From positions 1,234,546 through 1,298,545 of the forward strand of contig NZ_KB910518.1 of the NCBI RefSeq assembly GCF_000374185.1: DNA of 64,000 bases. Reading direction: 5' to 3'. Source of the stretch: Paenibacillus sp. HW567 (GTDB lineage: Bacteria; Bacillota; Bacilli; Paenibacillales; Paenibacillaceae). Below the pieces are notes generated by a model. It did not search any database, had not been told where the DNA came from, and worked only from the letters and a program-made list of their open reading frames with translations. This document shows positions 45,102-53,918 of the stretch, in pieces (position 1 is the stretch's first letter; the number at the start of each line of letters is the position of its first letter). The position numbers and the translations under genes were made by a program.

Positions 45102-46881
45102 AGGTATCACTCCTTAAAGGGATCGCAAAGCTGATCTGTGTTCCGTATCCCGGTTGGCTGGCCAGAGTCAAGCCGTATTCCGGGCCGTAGGTCAACTGAA
45201 GCCGCATATGAATATTGCGCATCCCGATATTGTTGGTTTCATAGTCATCCTTGTTCTCCAGCATCTGCCGGATTTGCTGCATCCGCGCTTTGGAAATGCC
45301 TGTTCCATTGTCGGATACCTGGACCTTGAGCTGCCCGTCTTCAATGCGGATATCCACCCGGACCATGCCGCCGTCCATCCGGTTCTCCAGCCCGTGAAGG
45401 ACACAGTTCTCCACCAGCGGCTGGATAATCAAGGGTGGAATTTGAACAGCATCCGCTCTGGGGTCTACATCAAGCTCGTAAGCAAGCCTGTCGTCATAGC
45501 GGAATTTCTGAAGACCCAGGTAGCAGCTTACGGTCTCCAGCTCGCTTTGCAGGCTAATCATCCCATTGCCGACCTCCAGGTTTTTGCGTATCATCTTCCC
45601 CAGCAGGCGTACGACTTGGGAGATATCCGCTTGTCCTCTGAGATGTGCCTTCATGCGGATGGATTCCAGGGCATTGAAGAGAAAATGGGGATTGATCTGG
45701 CTGGCCATCATTTTGAATTTGATCTCATTCTGCTTCAGCAGGATGGCGTTTTTTTGCCGGTTGGATTCCTGAACCTCGTTCATCAGGTCGCCAATATTGC
45801 GCACCATATGATTGAACTGTCTCGCAAGCTGGCCGATTTCATCCTTGCCGTCAATAACGAGCGTGGCACCCAAATTTCCCGAGGAGACCTTAGAGATATG
45901 CTTGCTTAATTGCAGCATCCGTCCGGTGAGCAGCCGTGAGAAATAATAGATTAGCAGAATCGCCATAATTAACGCGAAAATGATCACCGACGCAGCCAGC
46001 AGAATAATCCGGTTGGGCTCCTGCACAATGCTGTCAACGGAGAAAATGGAGATGATGCGCAGGCTGTTCAGGCTTCCGCCCGGCTGCCAGTTCTCGATCA
46101 GCATTTTGAAGGGCTTGCCGTCAATCGTTACATCGTAGAGACCGTGCTCTGCGGCGGTAACGGCCTTGAAATCAATGTCGGCCAGCGTTCTGCCCAGCGT
46201 ATCTGCACGGTTGGAGGCAACGATGTTGTCGTTCTCATCCACAATGAGGGTTTCGAAGGTCTCCTGCTTCAGAATGGAATTAAGCTCATTGGTGTTCACG
46301 TTGACAACCAGCACGCCGGACGTCCGCTGCTTCAGAAAATCGACCTTGCGGATCAGGCTGAGATAATACCGTCCGTTGCGGTTGTCCTGGATATAATCCC
46401 AGATCACCAGACCCTTCTGGGCGAGGGCGGTCCGGTACCACTGCTCCTCTGTGGTCTTCTCATCCGCCTGCAGAAACTCCCAGTTATCCAGAACTGTCGG
46501 GTTGTCGATATACAGGCGGATGCTGGAGATTTCATCGTACAGCCGGACGAATTCGCGGAAATCGGGGTAATTCCAGTAAGCCTGCACAACATCATATACC
46601 GACACATAGCGGTGGTTGGCCGCCTCCTCCAGACGGCTGTCATTGGACAGCCGGTAAGCGATATCGAGCGGGACGCCCAGCATCTCGCCGGTCCGTTTTT
46701 TCACCCGGTCCACATTGGCTGTTATTTGCTCCAGGGCATTGCCCATCGCCATATTCCGCAGCTCACTCGTCAGGAACACCCCCACGATGAGCACCGGAAT
46801 CAGGGCGACACAGCCGAATGACAGGAAGAACTTGGTCCTGAGACGCAGATTGTTCATCAGGGTGATGATACGGGTATACAC
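45094..46881 (-). CDS. Sensor histidine kinase, YesM type
   Basis: From GTG 46881 (GGAGGTG 9 bases upstream) the protein has 595 residues; an ATG at 46902 lies on the ribosome site and ATG 46857 is a further alternative. Membrane segments near 24-44 and about 290-312 enclose the extracellular sensor. HAMP follows, then His in INPHFLFNALESIRMKAHLR and the HATPase boxes LVENCVLHGL, SDNGTGI and IGMRNIHMRL. It forms one unit with the overlapping response regulator. A cre box lies about 32 bp upstream of the start. Confidence 0.92.
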   Translation of the reverse strand: MYTRIITLMNNLRLRTKFFLSFGCVALIPVLIVGVFLTSELRNMAMGNALEQITANVDRVKKRTGEMLGVPLDIAYRLSNDSRLEEAANHRYVSVYDVVQAYWNYPDFREFVRLYDEISSIRLYIDNPTVLDNWEFLQADEKTTEEQWYRTALAQKGLVIWDYIQDNRNGRYYLSLIRKVDFLKQRTSGVLVVNVNTNELNSILKQETFETLIVDENDNIVASNRADTLGRTLADIDFKAVTAAEHGLYDVTIDGKPFKMLIENWQPGGSLNSLRIISIFSVDSIVQEPNRIILLAASVIIFALIMAILLIYYFSRLLTGRMLQLSKHISKVSSGNLGATLVIDGKDEIGQLARQFNHMVRNIGDLMNEVQESNRQKNAILLKQNEIKFKMMASQINPHFLFNALESIRMKAHLRGQADISQVVRLLGKMIRKNLEVGNGMISLQSELETVSCYLGLQKFRYDDRLAYELDVDPRADAVQIPPLIIQPLVENCVLHGLENRMDGGMVRVDIRIEDGQLKVQVSDNGTGISKARMQQIRQMLENKDDYETNNIGMRNIHMRLQLTYGPEYGLTLASQPGYGTQISFAIPLRSDTYV

Positions 46882-46912
46882 GAATAGAATCACCTCCAGC
46901 ATATCTATTTTT

Positions 46913-46926
46913 TGATAACGCTTACA
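46913..46926 (+). promoter_or_regulatory. CcpA cre site upstream of two-component genes
   Basis: TGATAACGCTTACA matches every position of the cre consensus TGWNANCGNTNWCA. It lies about 32 bp upstream of the kinase start (minus strand), so carbon-catabolite control of the sensor itself is likely. Confidence 0.65.
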
Positions 46927-46988
46927 TGAAAGTATACGTTAAATCCGCAGCCTTTAAATGTAATTATTTAGGCATTTATTGTCTTCAA

Positions 46989-47423
46989 TTATAGTAGATT
47001 GTTATCCGGTACGACATTCTCGCGGTTCTGTGTGTGTACATTCATCAGCTCGTCCATCAGTGCGAGATTATCTGGGTCGTCATAAAACGATATTTTCTTC
47101 GTAATCAGCTCCAGATTCTGCTTCAATTCCCTGGCTTTCTCCAGCACCAGCTTGCGATGCTCGTCAAGCAGGCGTCGTCTGAGCTCTGCTGTCGAGCTTC
47201 CTTCTTTGCACAAATCGCAATAGTGTTTGATCTCCTTGAGCTGCATTCCTGTATTTTTGAGGCAGCAGACTAGTGCGATCCATTCCAGATCATCTTCAGT
47301 AAAGGCACGGTTCCCGGATTTGTTCCTGGAAATGAAGGGGAATAATCCTTCTTTGTCATAAAAACGCAAAGTATGCGGCGACAGGCTGAAGATTGCGGCA
47401 ACCTCGGTAATCGTATAGGTCAT
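46989..47423 (-). CDS. MerR family transcriptional regulator
   Basis: The 144-residue protein has the MerR N-terminal winged helix (YTITEVAAIFSLSPHTLRFY, then NRAFTEDDLEWIALVCCLKN) and a coiled-coil dimer helix of about 45 residues. The C-terminus lacks a metal-binding Cys cluster, so a metal sensor is unlikely; it resembles the AdhR/YhdM-like group that responds to aldehydes and similar compounds. AAGGAGAG precedes ATG 47423, and a MerR-type dyad lies just upstream. The dehydrogenase gene that usually accompanies such regulators is absent. Confidence 0.9.
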   Translation of the reverse strand: MTYTITEVAAIFSLSPHTLRFYDKEGLFPFISRNKSGNRAFTEDDLEWIALVCCLKNTGMQLKEIKHYCDLCKEGSSTAELRRRLLDEHRKLVLEKARELKQNLELITKKISFYDDPDNLALMDELMNVHTQNRENVVPDNNLL

Positions 47424-47439
47424 TGAATCTCTCTCCTTA

Positions 47440-47459
47440 ACTTAGAGTAAACTCGAAGT
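47440..47459. promoter_or_regulatory. MerR-type operator dyad
   Basis: ACTTAGAGTAAACTCGAAGT has ACTTAGAG and CTCGAAGT arms with one mismatch around a TAAA centre, matching the MerR-family ACTTGGAGT-AACTCCAAGT pattern. It lies immediately upstream of the MerR gene, so autoregulation is likely. Confidence 0.6.
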
Positions 47460-47548
47460 GATATTCTGAGTTTAAAGCACTTGTATACCCACAATCAAGG
47501 TATTCGTGACAATACACTAGAGAAGGCCGGCCATTGGCCCGGATTCAT

Positions 47549-47603
47549 AAATAAAAGCATCCTACCTGCGTTGACTTAACGCAGGCAAGATGCTTTTTGG
47601 GCT
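47549..47603 (-). terminator. Terminator after LacI gene
   Basis: On the minus strand GCATC and CCTGCGTT pair with AACGCAGG and GATGC around a short loop, followed by TTTTATTT. It ends the LacI transcript; the plus strand also has TTTTT after the stem, so it may work both ways. Confidence 0.75.
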
Positions 47604-47623
47604 GCAAGAATGGTACGTAACGG

Positions 47624-48661
47624 TTAGGTTAGCGGAATAATCTCAGTGCAAGACCTCCGCTTGACCACTTCAGTATTGACAAGGACTTGAACCTTGCTGT
47701 CCTCTTCATTGTTTATCTTCTTGAGCATGATGTCCATCGCGGCTTTGGCTATGGTGGCTTTTCTTACATGAATTGTTGTCAATTCCGGGCTGATCACCGT
47801 AGCCTCCAGAATATTATCGAATCCCATGACGGAAACCTGATTAGGAACATTAATATTCATTTCCTGAAAAGTCTTAATCGCACTGATAGCCATGTAATCT
47901 GTTTCACAAAAGATGACGGAAGGCCATTGGCTGAGGTTATTAATTTCACTCTTGAAGGAGTCCTGCGGCAATACCAGCATAGGGTTCATGGCAAAGGTAA
48001 GCTGTTCCTCCAGAGTAATGCCTTCCTCTTTAAGCGCGTCAACAAAACCCTCTTTACGTTTGGAAAAGTTAAAAATCCGGGTCTCTGACTCGATGTATCC
48101 GATTTTTGAATGTCCTAAAGACAGCAGGTGCTTGCCTGCCTGATAACCGCCAAGATAATTGTTAATGGCAACAAAGCTGGCATCAACATGTTCAAAGCAA
48201 GTGTCCAGAATGACAACAAAGGGGTGAATCTCCAGAACATCCTCAATGCTCTGGGCGGTCAAGTTCGTTCCTAATAATAAAATACCGCCTGAAGCCTGCT
48301 CATTCTCTAAAACTTCAATCTCTTCTTTCAAGCTTTGAATGGGGATTGAAGAGATAATCAGGTTATACCCCTGTTCTCTGGCATAGTGGGTCAAATGATG
48401 AATCAGTTCATTGAAGAACGGCTGGGATTCGTAATGCTCAGTGATCATATCCGTATTTTTGCAGACGATGAAGCGCATAATGGACTTATTTTTGGCGGAA
48501 ACTTTATTTGTTTTGAACGTTCGTGGCGTATAGCCGTTGGCTTGGGAAATATCTAAAATATGTTGGCGTGTCGCTTCGCTCACACCGGGCTTATTGTTCA
48601 GAGCTAGAGATACCGCAGCTTTGGAAACCCCTGCCAGCCTGGCTATGTCATCTATTTTCAT
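47624..48661 (-). CDS. LacI family transcriptional regulator
   Basis: From ATG 48661 (AGGAG 8 bases upstream) the protein has 345 residues. It starts with KIDDIARLAGVSKAAVSLAL, the LacI helix-turn-helix, then the hinge NKPGVSEATRQHILDISQAN. A periplasmic-binding-protein-like effector domain follows, with VMGFDNILEATVISPELTTI near the end. It is divergent from the apiosidase-like/PTS operon. Dyads built of TTAAC/GTTTAG-like half-sites lie in the shared promoter region and again before the isomerase gene, so it most likely controls both operons and itself. Confidence 0.92.
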   Translation of the reverse strand: MKIDDIARLAGVSKAAVSLALNNKPGVSEATRQHILDISQANGYTPRTFKTNKVSAKNKSIMRFIVCKNTDMITEHYESQPFFNELIHHLTHYAREQGYNLIISSIPIQSLKEEIEVLENEQASGGILLLGTNLTAQSIEDVLEIHPFVVILDTCFEHVDASFVAINNYLGGYQAGKHLLSLGHSKIGYIESETRIFNFSKRKEGFVDALKEEGITLEEQLTFAMNPMLVLPQDSFKSEINNLSQWPSVIFCETDYMAISAIKTFQEMNINVPNQVSVMGFDNILEATVISPELTTIHVRKATIAKAAMDIMLKKINNEEDSKVQVLVNTEVVKRRSCTEIIPLT

Positions 48662-48717
48662 CGGATTCACTCCTGCTTATTAATTACTTTATAGATTATA
48701 TCACTATTATAAACAAA

Positions 48718-48744
48718 AGTTTAGAAAATAAACTTAACTAAACT
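48718..48744. promoter_or_regulatory. LacI-family operator (shared promoter region)
   Basis: AGTTTAG (48718-48724) and CTAAACT (48738-48744) are perfect inverted arms; the core AAACTTAACTAAACT resembles the dyad at 52323-52343. It lies just upstream of the LacI -10 TATAAT (minus strand, 48695-48700). Further TTAAGCTAAAAC and ATCTAAACT half-sites follow at 48819-48857. Confidence 0.6.
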
Positions 48745-48770
48745 AATACTGAATAATTATAAAATAATGT

Positions 48771-48799
48771 TTGACTGCAAGTGAATATGATGCTAATAT
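48771..48799 (+). promoter_or_regulatory. Sigma-A promoter of the hydrolase-PTS operon
   Basis: TTGACT (48771-48776) and TAATAT (48794-48799) are 17 bp apart. A weak cre-like TGAAAGCGGATAAT (48805-48818, 11 of 14) sits at the expected start site, next to LacI-type half-sites. Confidence 0.75.
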
Positions 48800-48906
48800 T
48801 CAGGTGAAAGCGGATAATTTAAGCTAAAACTACGTTTTTTATGAATTAATTTATCTAAACTTTAATGAACAATGACGAAAAATGTTTGAAGGGAAAGGTG
48901 ATTTCT

Positions 48907-50181
48907 ATGCAGGTCTCCCTCAGTGAGAAACGGCGTTCATTCGCAGTAAACGGCAAACCTTTTTTCTATTTGGCGGATACAGTATGGAGTGCATTTACCA
49001 ATGCTTCTATGCAAGAGTGGGCCGAATATCTGGAATATCGTAAAATGCAAGGCTTCAATGTTCTGCAAATCAATATTTTACGTCAGTGGGATGCCAGTGA
49101 ATCAGATATTGCCATCGAGCCCTTTGGCTTAGATCCAAACGGTTATTATGACTACCATAAGCTGAATGAAGATTATTTTGAACGGGCTGATGAAATGCTT
49201 GGCATGGCTGTGGAGCAGGGATTTGTTCCCGCCCTGGTGCTTCTCTGGTGCAACTATGTACCGGACACCTGGGCAAGCATGTTTCAGAAGGATAATAAAA
49301 TGCCGCTGGATTGTGTAGAGCCATACGTCAGCTACGTGGTGAAGCGTTTTTCGAAGTTTAATCCTATTTTTCTGGTAAGCGGCGACACTGATTTTCCGAA
49401 TGAGACGGCAAATGCTTATTATATGAAAGCTTTGGAAACAGCGTGTTCTGTAAGCCCTTCCAGTCTGAAGACGCTGCATATTCAAGGCAGGCTGAGAGAA
49501 ATACCGGACAGTCTTGAGCAGCATGAAGGTATTGATTTCTATATGTATCAATCCGGCCACAATTCACAATATCAATCTACGGCGTATGAAATTGCCCAGC
49601 ATTTCTATAAGAAGTCATGGATCAGACCTGTCTTAAATGGCGAGCCTTGTTATGAGCAGATAAGCTATAGCCGGAATGTGTATGGCCGGTATTCCCGGTT
49701 TGATGTAAGAAAAGCAGCCTGGCAGAGCCTGCTGGCCGGTGGGGGCGCAGGAGTAACCTATGGAGCTCACGGGATTTGGAGCTGGCACAAGAAAGGCAAG
49801 AGATTCGGAATTGTTGAAGGAGAGGGCTTCGATCAGCCCTACGACTGGAGAGATGCCCTCCGGTTCGAGGGAGCCTGGGATTACTCTTTTATCAAATATA
49901 TATTTGAGAATTACAACCTTACAGGTCTCCAGCCTGCGGAGATTCTGTTGAACCCGTCGCCGGAAATACGTGCCGCTGTCAGCGATGACACCATCGTAAT
50001 CTATGTTCCGGTAAATACCAGACTGCGCCTGAATCTGGATCTTCAGAAGTACACGTGTACAACGATTGATCTTGAGCATAGAAGATTCGCGGCAACCGAA
50101 ATGTCTGCAAACGGCAACCAAACGACGATTCATATGCACCGTTTCGAGTCTGATGTTGTTCTTATTGGGGAGAAGAACTGA
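48907..50181 (+). CDS. Apiosidase-like glycoside hydrolase (DUF4038; GH140-like)
   Basis: From ATG 48907 (AAGGTGAT upstream; the in-frame ATG 48865 lacks a site) the protein has 424 residues. It shows the DUF4038 pattern: FAVNGKPFFYLADTVWSAFT at the N-terminus, a (beta/alpha)8 barrel with ALVLLWCNYVPDTW, and carboxylates Asp160 in LVSGDTDFPN and Glu246 in RPVLNGEPCYE, placed like the catalytic pair of GH140 apiosidases. The C-terminal 90 residues form a small beta domain. There is no signal peptide, so it acts inside the cell, probably on the sugar brought in by the PTS gene 75 bp downstream. DUF4038 also includes enzymes of other specificity. Confidence 0.82.
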   Translation: MQVSLSEKRRSFAVNGKPFFYLADTVWSAFTNASMQEWAEYLEYRKMQGFNVLQINILRQWDASESDIAIEPFGLDPNGYYDYHKLNEDYFERADEMLGMAVEQGFVPALVLLWCNYVPDTWASMFQKDNKMPLDCVEPYVSYVVKRFSKFNPIFLVSGDTDFPNETANAYYMKALETACSVSPSSLKTLHIQGRLREIPDSLEQHEGIDFYMYQSGHNSQYQSTAYEIAQHFYKKSWIRPVLNGEPCYEQISYSRNVYGRYSRFDVRKAAWQSLLAGGGAGVTYGAHGIWSWHKKGKRFGIVEGEGFDQPYDWRDALRFEGAWDYSFIKYIFENYNLTGLQPAEILLNPSPEIRAAVSDDTIVIYVPVNTRLRLNLDLQKYTCTTIDLEHRRFAATEMSANGNQTTIHMHRFESDVVLIGEKN

Positions 50182-50256
50182 TCTGCGGATCGTTCTTGTC
50201 CTTTTGGGAAACGCATACATTCTATATTTTTTATAACTTCAAAGGGAGTGAACAAA

Positions 50257-52131
50257 ATGAATTATCAGAAAACAGCACACGCTATCCTTGACTCGGTGGG
50301 TGGACCGGGCAATGTGAACAGTGTTATTCACTGTATGACGCGGCTGCGATTCAAGCTCAAGGATGACAACATCCCGGACAAGGAGCAGATCAAACAAATT
50401 GATGGCGTAATCACTGTTGTTGAAAGCGGTGGACAATATCAGGTGGTCATCGGTAATGATGTTCCGAAGGTGTACGCCGAGCTGGCTGCGAAGCTGGGAA
50501 TCCGGACGGATGCTGATGCCGGGCCTGCGGAAGAGAAGAAGGGCAGTATTTTCAGCCGCTTCGTGGATATCGTCACTGGTGTGTTCACGCCTGTAGTTGG
50601 CGGGCTGGCGGCTGCAGGGATTCTCAAGGGGCTGCTGTCTTTATTCATTACGCTGCACTGGTTAACCGAAGATATGGGCACCTACAAAATTTTGTTCGCT
50701 ACAGCGGATGCCCTGTTTTACTTCTTACCGATATTGCTTGGATTCTCTGCCGGGAAAAAGTTTGGCGGGAACCCCTATTTGTCAGCAATGTTAGGAGCGG
50801 CACTTGTCTATCCTACTATGTTATCGGCCTACTCTGATGGCGTTAAGCTTACTTTTCTCAACATTCCGGTTGTGTTAATGAACTATACTTCATCTGTTAT
50901 TCCTATTATTATAGGTGCCTTTTTGGCCGCAACCATTGAAAAGTGGTTCAACAAATTTATGCCTTCGTCCATCAAGCTGTTTGCGGTTCCGCTGTTAACC
51001 TTAGTGATTGCTTCGCCTGTGGTCTTTCTTGTGGTAGGTCCTGTAGCAACCTTTGCCAGCAATATGCTTGCTGACGGGGCAATGGGTGTGTATGGTCTCA
51101 GCCCTGTTGTCGCCGGTCTTATTCTTGCCGGAGTTTGGCAGGTGCTCATCATTTTTGGACTTCATTGGGCCTTCATCCCGATTCTGATCAATAACGTAGT
51201 GACCAACGGCTTCGACCCGATTAATGCCATGCTGTTCTGCACCACCTTTGCCCAGACGGGCGCTGCGTTTGCCATTGCCCTGAAAACACGGGACAAACGT
51301 CTAAAACCCATTGCTGCCTCTGCCACAATTGCCGGTATTATGGGGGTGACTGAGCCTGCTATTTATGGTGTAACCCTGCCAAACAAGAAACCTTTTATTC
51401 TGGCTTCGATTATGGCCGGTATCGCCGGATCTGTTGCCGGGATGTTCGGAGCGAAGGCTTACGGCTTTGCTGTGGGAGGAGTGTTCGGTATTCCGCTGTT
51501 TATCGGACCTGAAGGTGTTGACCGCGGGTTTGTAGGATATTTGCTTTCATTGGTGATTGCGTTCGTTGGGGCCTTTATTGTTACCCTCTTGTTCGGTTAT
51601 AAGAACGCTCCTGCTGTTGCAGCCGGACAATACCGGGATACAGCGCCTGCGAAGGCACCGCAAATAAGCGCTGAGCAGGAAACGGCTGTACTCAGCCCAA
51701 TGTCAGGCGAATGGAAGCCATTAACTGAAGTTCAGGATGAAGCTTTTGCCACCGGAGCCATGGGTAAAGGGGCAGCGATTGTACCAAGTGTTGGAGTGGC
51801 GTATGCGCCCTTCAATGGAACGGTAGTTACCATGTTCAAGACGAAACATGCAATTGGCCTGATTTCGGATGAAGGCGTGGAAATGCTGATCCACATTGGA
51901 ATTGACACCGTAAAACTGAAGGGCGAGCATTTCACCAGCTTTGTCAAAGAAGGAGATTCAATTGCCAAGGGAGATAAGCTGATTGAATTCGACAAGGATG
52001 CAATCCGCCGTGCCAGCTACGATATTACAACCTCTGTAATTGTATCGAATACGGCAATGTATTCGGGGATTACCGTAAATAAATATGACAAGGTTGATCT
52101 CAACAATGTGTTGTTTCTTGTTAAAGAGTGA
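50257..52131 (+). CDS. PTS permease EIIBCA, beta-glucoside family
   Basis: From ATG 50257 (GGGAGTG upstream) the protein has 624 residues in the order EIIB, EIIC, EIIA. EIIB has the phospho-Cys at residue 26 in VIHCMTRLRFKLKDD. EIIC (about 100-450) is a set of membrane segments with the GITEPAIYGV-like signature MGVTEPAIYGVTLPNKKPF. EIIA has the phospho-His near residue 546 in MLIHIGIDTVKLKG. This is the Bgl/Asc/Tre class, which imports and phosphorylates disaccharides or aryl glycosides. The usual companion phospho-beta-glucosidase (GH1) is absent; an apiosidase-like hydrolase is in its place. A terminator follows. Confidence 0.93.
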   Translation: MNYQKTAHAILDSVGGPGNVNSVIHCMTRLRFKLKDDNIPDKEQIKQIDGVITVVESGGQYQVVIGNDVPKVYAELAAKLGIRTDADAGPAEEKKGSIFSRFVDIVTGVFTPVVGGLAAAGILKGLLSLFITLHWLTEDMGTYKILFATADALFYFLPILLGFSAGKKFGGNPYLSAMLGAALVYPTMLSAYSDGVKLTFLNIPVVLMNYTSSVIPIIIGAFLAATIEKWFNKFMPSSIKLFAVPLLTLVIASPVVFLVVGPVATFASNMLADGAMGVYGLSPVVAGLILAGVWQVLIIFGLHWAFIPILINNVVTNGFDPINAMLFCTTFAQTGAAFAIALKTRDKRLKPIAASATIAGIMGVTEPAIYGVTLPNKKPFILASIMAGIAGSVAGMFGAKAYGFAVGGVFGIPLFIGPEGVDRGFVGYLLSLVIAFVGAFIVTLLFGYKNAPAVAAGQYRDTAPAKAPQISAEQETAVLSPMSGEWKPLTEVQDEAFATGAMGKGAAIVPSVGVAYAPFNGTVVTMFKTKHAIGLISDEGVEMLIHIGIDTVKLKGEHFTSFVKEGDSIAKGDKLIEFDKDAIRRASYDITTSVIVSNTAMYSGITVNKYDKVDLNNVLFLVKE

Positions 52132-52167
52132 GTAGAGTGAGTAGTTAAGCACGGAGAATTTCACAAG

Positions 52168-52198
52168 CGGGGAGCGTTAGGCATGCTCCTCTTTTTTT
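52168..52198 (+). terminator. Intrinsic terminator after PTS gene
   Basis: GGGGAGC and GCTCCTC, with TTTTTTT after, form a terminator hairpin; the isomerase operon therefore has its own promoter. Confidence 0.75.
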
Positions 52199-52205
52199 AC
52201 GGTAA

Positions 52206-52343
52206 TTAACTAAAATAAATAGTTTAATTTATATTAAATTAAGTTAAAAACGACTAAAAAGTCGATTGACTATCTATTTTTTCAGTGATAGTATGGCTGT
52301 ATTAAGTGAATTATCTGCTGGTTTTAACTTAAGTTTAGTTAAA
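52206..52343 (+). promoter_or_regulatory. Promoter and LacI-type operators of the isomerase operon
   Basis: TTGACT (52266-52271) and TAGTAT (52289-52294) are 17 bp apart. Downstream, arms TTTAACT (52323-52329) and AGTTAAA (52337-52343) form a perfect dyad around TAAGTTT. Upstream, TTAACTA (52206-52212) and TAGTTTAA (52220-52227) form a second near-dyad. A small CGACT/AGTCG hairpin (52251-52264) abuts the -35. The motifs resemble those at 48718-48857, indicating shared LacI control. Confidence 0.7.
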
Positions 52344-52384
52344 TTTATCGTAGGGATTATGAATTGTTCAGAAGGAGAATTTAG

Positions 52385-53824
52385 ATGAAAAAACTAAAAC
52401 TTGGCTATGTCCCGACCCGGCGTTTCACCTTCAGTGCCGAAGATGCTTTTAAATACAAAGTGGAAATCCGCCGGCAAATGGAGAGCTTTGATCTGGATAT
52501 TGATATTGTCGATATTGACGGGCTTAATAACGAAGGGCTTCTATATGATGACCACGTCAACGCGGATCAAATTGTGAAGCACTTGCGGGCGGAGGAAGTG
52601 GATGCGGTATTTTTTCCGCACTGTAATTTCGGGACGGAGGATACGGTCGCACGTGTCGGTAAAGCTCTTGGCAAACCCGTATTGTTATGGGGGCCAAGGG
52701 ATGAAGCGCCGCTGGCGGATGGGATGAGGCTGCGCGATACCCAGTGTGGAATTTTTGCCACCGGAAAGGTGCTGCGCCGGTTCAATGTTCCCTTTACTTA
52801 TGTAACGAACAGCCGGGTAACTGATCCGGTGTTTGAACGGGGGTTCACAAACTTCATTGCTGCAGCCAATGTTGTCCGTCAGTTTAAAAGCCTGCGGATT
52901 CTGCAAATTGGCCCACGGCCCTCTTCCTTCTGGACGATGATCTGCAATGAGGGTGAGCTGCTGGAGCGTTTCGGAATCGAGATTCACCCGATTACACTGG
53001 TGGACATCCAGCTTCGCACCAAAAAAATTGCTGCCGGCAGCAGCTCCGAATTGCAAGAGACTATTGATTACATTAAGGAAAAGCTGGATTACAGCGAAGT
53101 GACGGAGGATGACGTCAAGCGGATCGCTGCGCTAAAGGTAGCGATGAAATCTTTTGCCAGAGAAACCGGAAGCAGTGCGATTGCAATTCAGTGCTGGTCT
53201 TCGCTGCAGGAGTCCATGGGCATTATGCCTTGTCTGGCAAACGCCATCCTGACCGACGAGCAGATTCCGGTTACCTGCGAAACCGACATTCACGGGGCCA
53301 TCACTTCGGTCATGGTGCAAGCGGCTGCTATGAACACAGCGCCTACCTTTTTTGCAGATATTACGGTGCGTCATCCCGAGAACGACAATGGCGAATTGCT
53401 CTTCCATTGCGGCAATTTCCCGGTATCGCTGAGCGTCGAGAACAAGCCTAAATTGCGTAAGCACTTCCTGTTCGACGATCATTCACCGGGCACACATGAA
53501 GGCGAAATCCGCGGCGGGGGAATGACGCTTGCCCGCTTCGACGGCGATCACGGCGACTATTCTATTTTTTTGGGCAAGGCCCGCGGGATTCAAGGCCCGT
53601 ATACACGCGGCTCCTACGTCTGGGTTGAAGTCAACGACTGGCCGTTATGGGAAGAAAAGCTAGTCAAAGGCCCTTACGTGCATCATTCCGTTGGTATTCA
53701 TGCAAATGTGATTCCGGCGATTTATGAAGCCTGCAATTATATTCCCGGTCTGACGCCAGATCCGGTGGACCCTACCGAACAGGAAATCCAGCGCTGGCTC
53801 CGCGGCTCGGATCTGAATCACTAA
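52385..53824 (+). CDS. L-fucose/L-arabinose-isomerase-like enzyme (COG2407 type)
   Basis: This 479-residue protein belongs to the fucose-isomerase fold: KKLKLGYVPTRRFTFSAEDA, an N-terminal domain with DAVFFPHCNFGTEDTVARVG, and the metal-site region CETDIHGAITSVMVQAA, in which a Glu and an Asp bind the divalent metal. The C-terminal domain includes LLFHCGNFPVSL and GGGMTLARFDGD. It interconverts an aldose and a ketose. Because it is followed by a split transketolase and an FGGY kinase, and lies next to an apiosidase-like hydrolase, D-apiose to D-apulose is a plausible reaction; other pentoses or deoxyhexoses are alternatives. AGAAGGAG precedes ATG 52385. Confidence 0.82.
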   Translation: MKKLKLGYVPTRRFTFSAEDAFKYKVEIRRQMESFDLDIDIVDIDGLNNEGLLYDDHVNADQIVKHLRAEEVDAVFFPHCNFGTEDTVARVGKALGKPVLLWGPRDEAPLADGMRLRDTQCGIFATGKVLRRFNVPFTYVTNSRVTDPVFERGFTNFIAAANVVRQFKSLRILQIGPRPSSFWTMICNEGELLERFGIEIHPITLVDIQLRTKKIAAGSSSELQETIDYIKEKLDYSEVTEDDVKRIAALKVAMKSFARETGSSAIAIQCWSSLQESMGIMPCLANAILTDEQIPVTCETDIHGAITSVMVQAAAMNTAPTFFADITVRHPENDNGELLFHCGNFPVSLSVENKPKLRKHFLFDDHSPGTHEGEIRGGGMTLARFDGDHGDYSIFLGKARGIQGPYTRGSYVWVEVNDWPLWEEKLVKGPYVHHSVGIHANVIPAIYEACNYIPGLTPDPVDPTEQEIQRWLRGSDLNH

Positions 53825-53918
53825 AGAAAACATAAAAGGGGCAGAAGTGACCAGTCCAAACATTCCCCGCAGTTACGACCAGACCCCAATATGGCGTTCA
53901 AGGAGGAACTTATAACTT

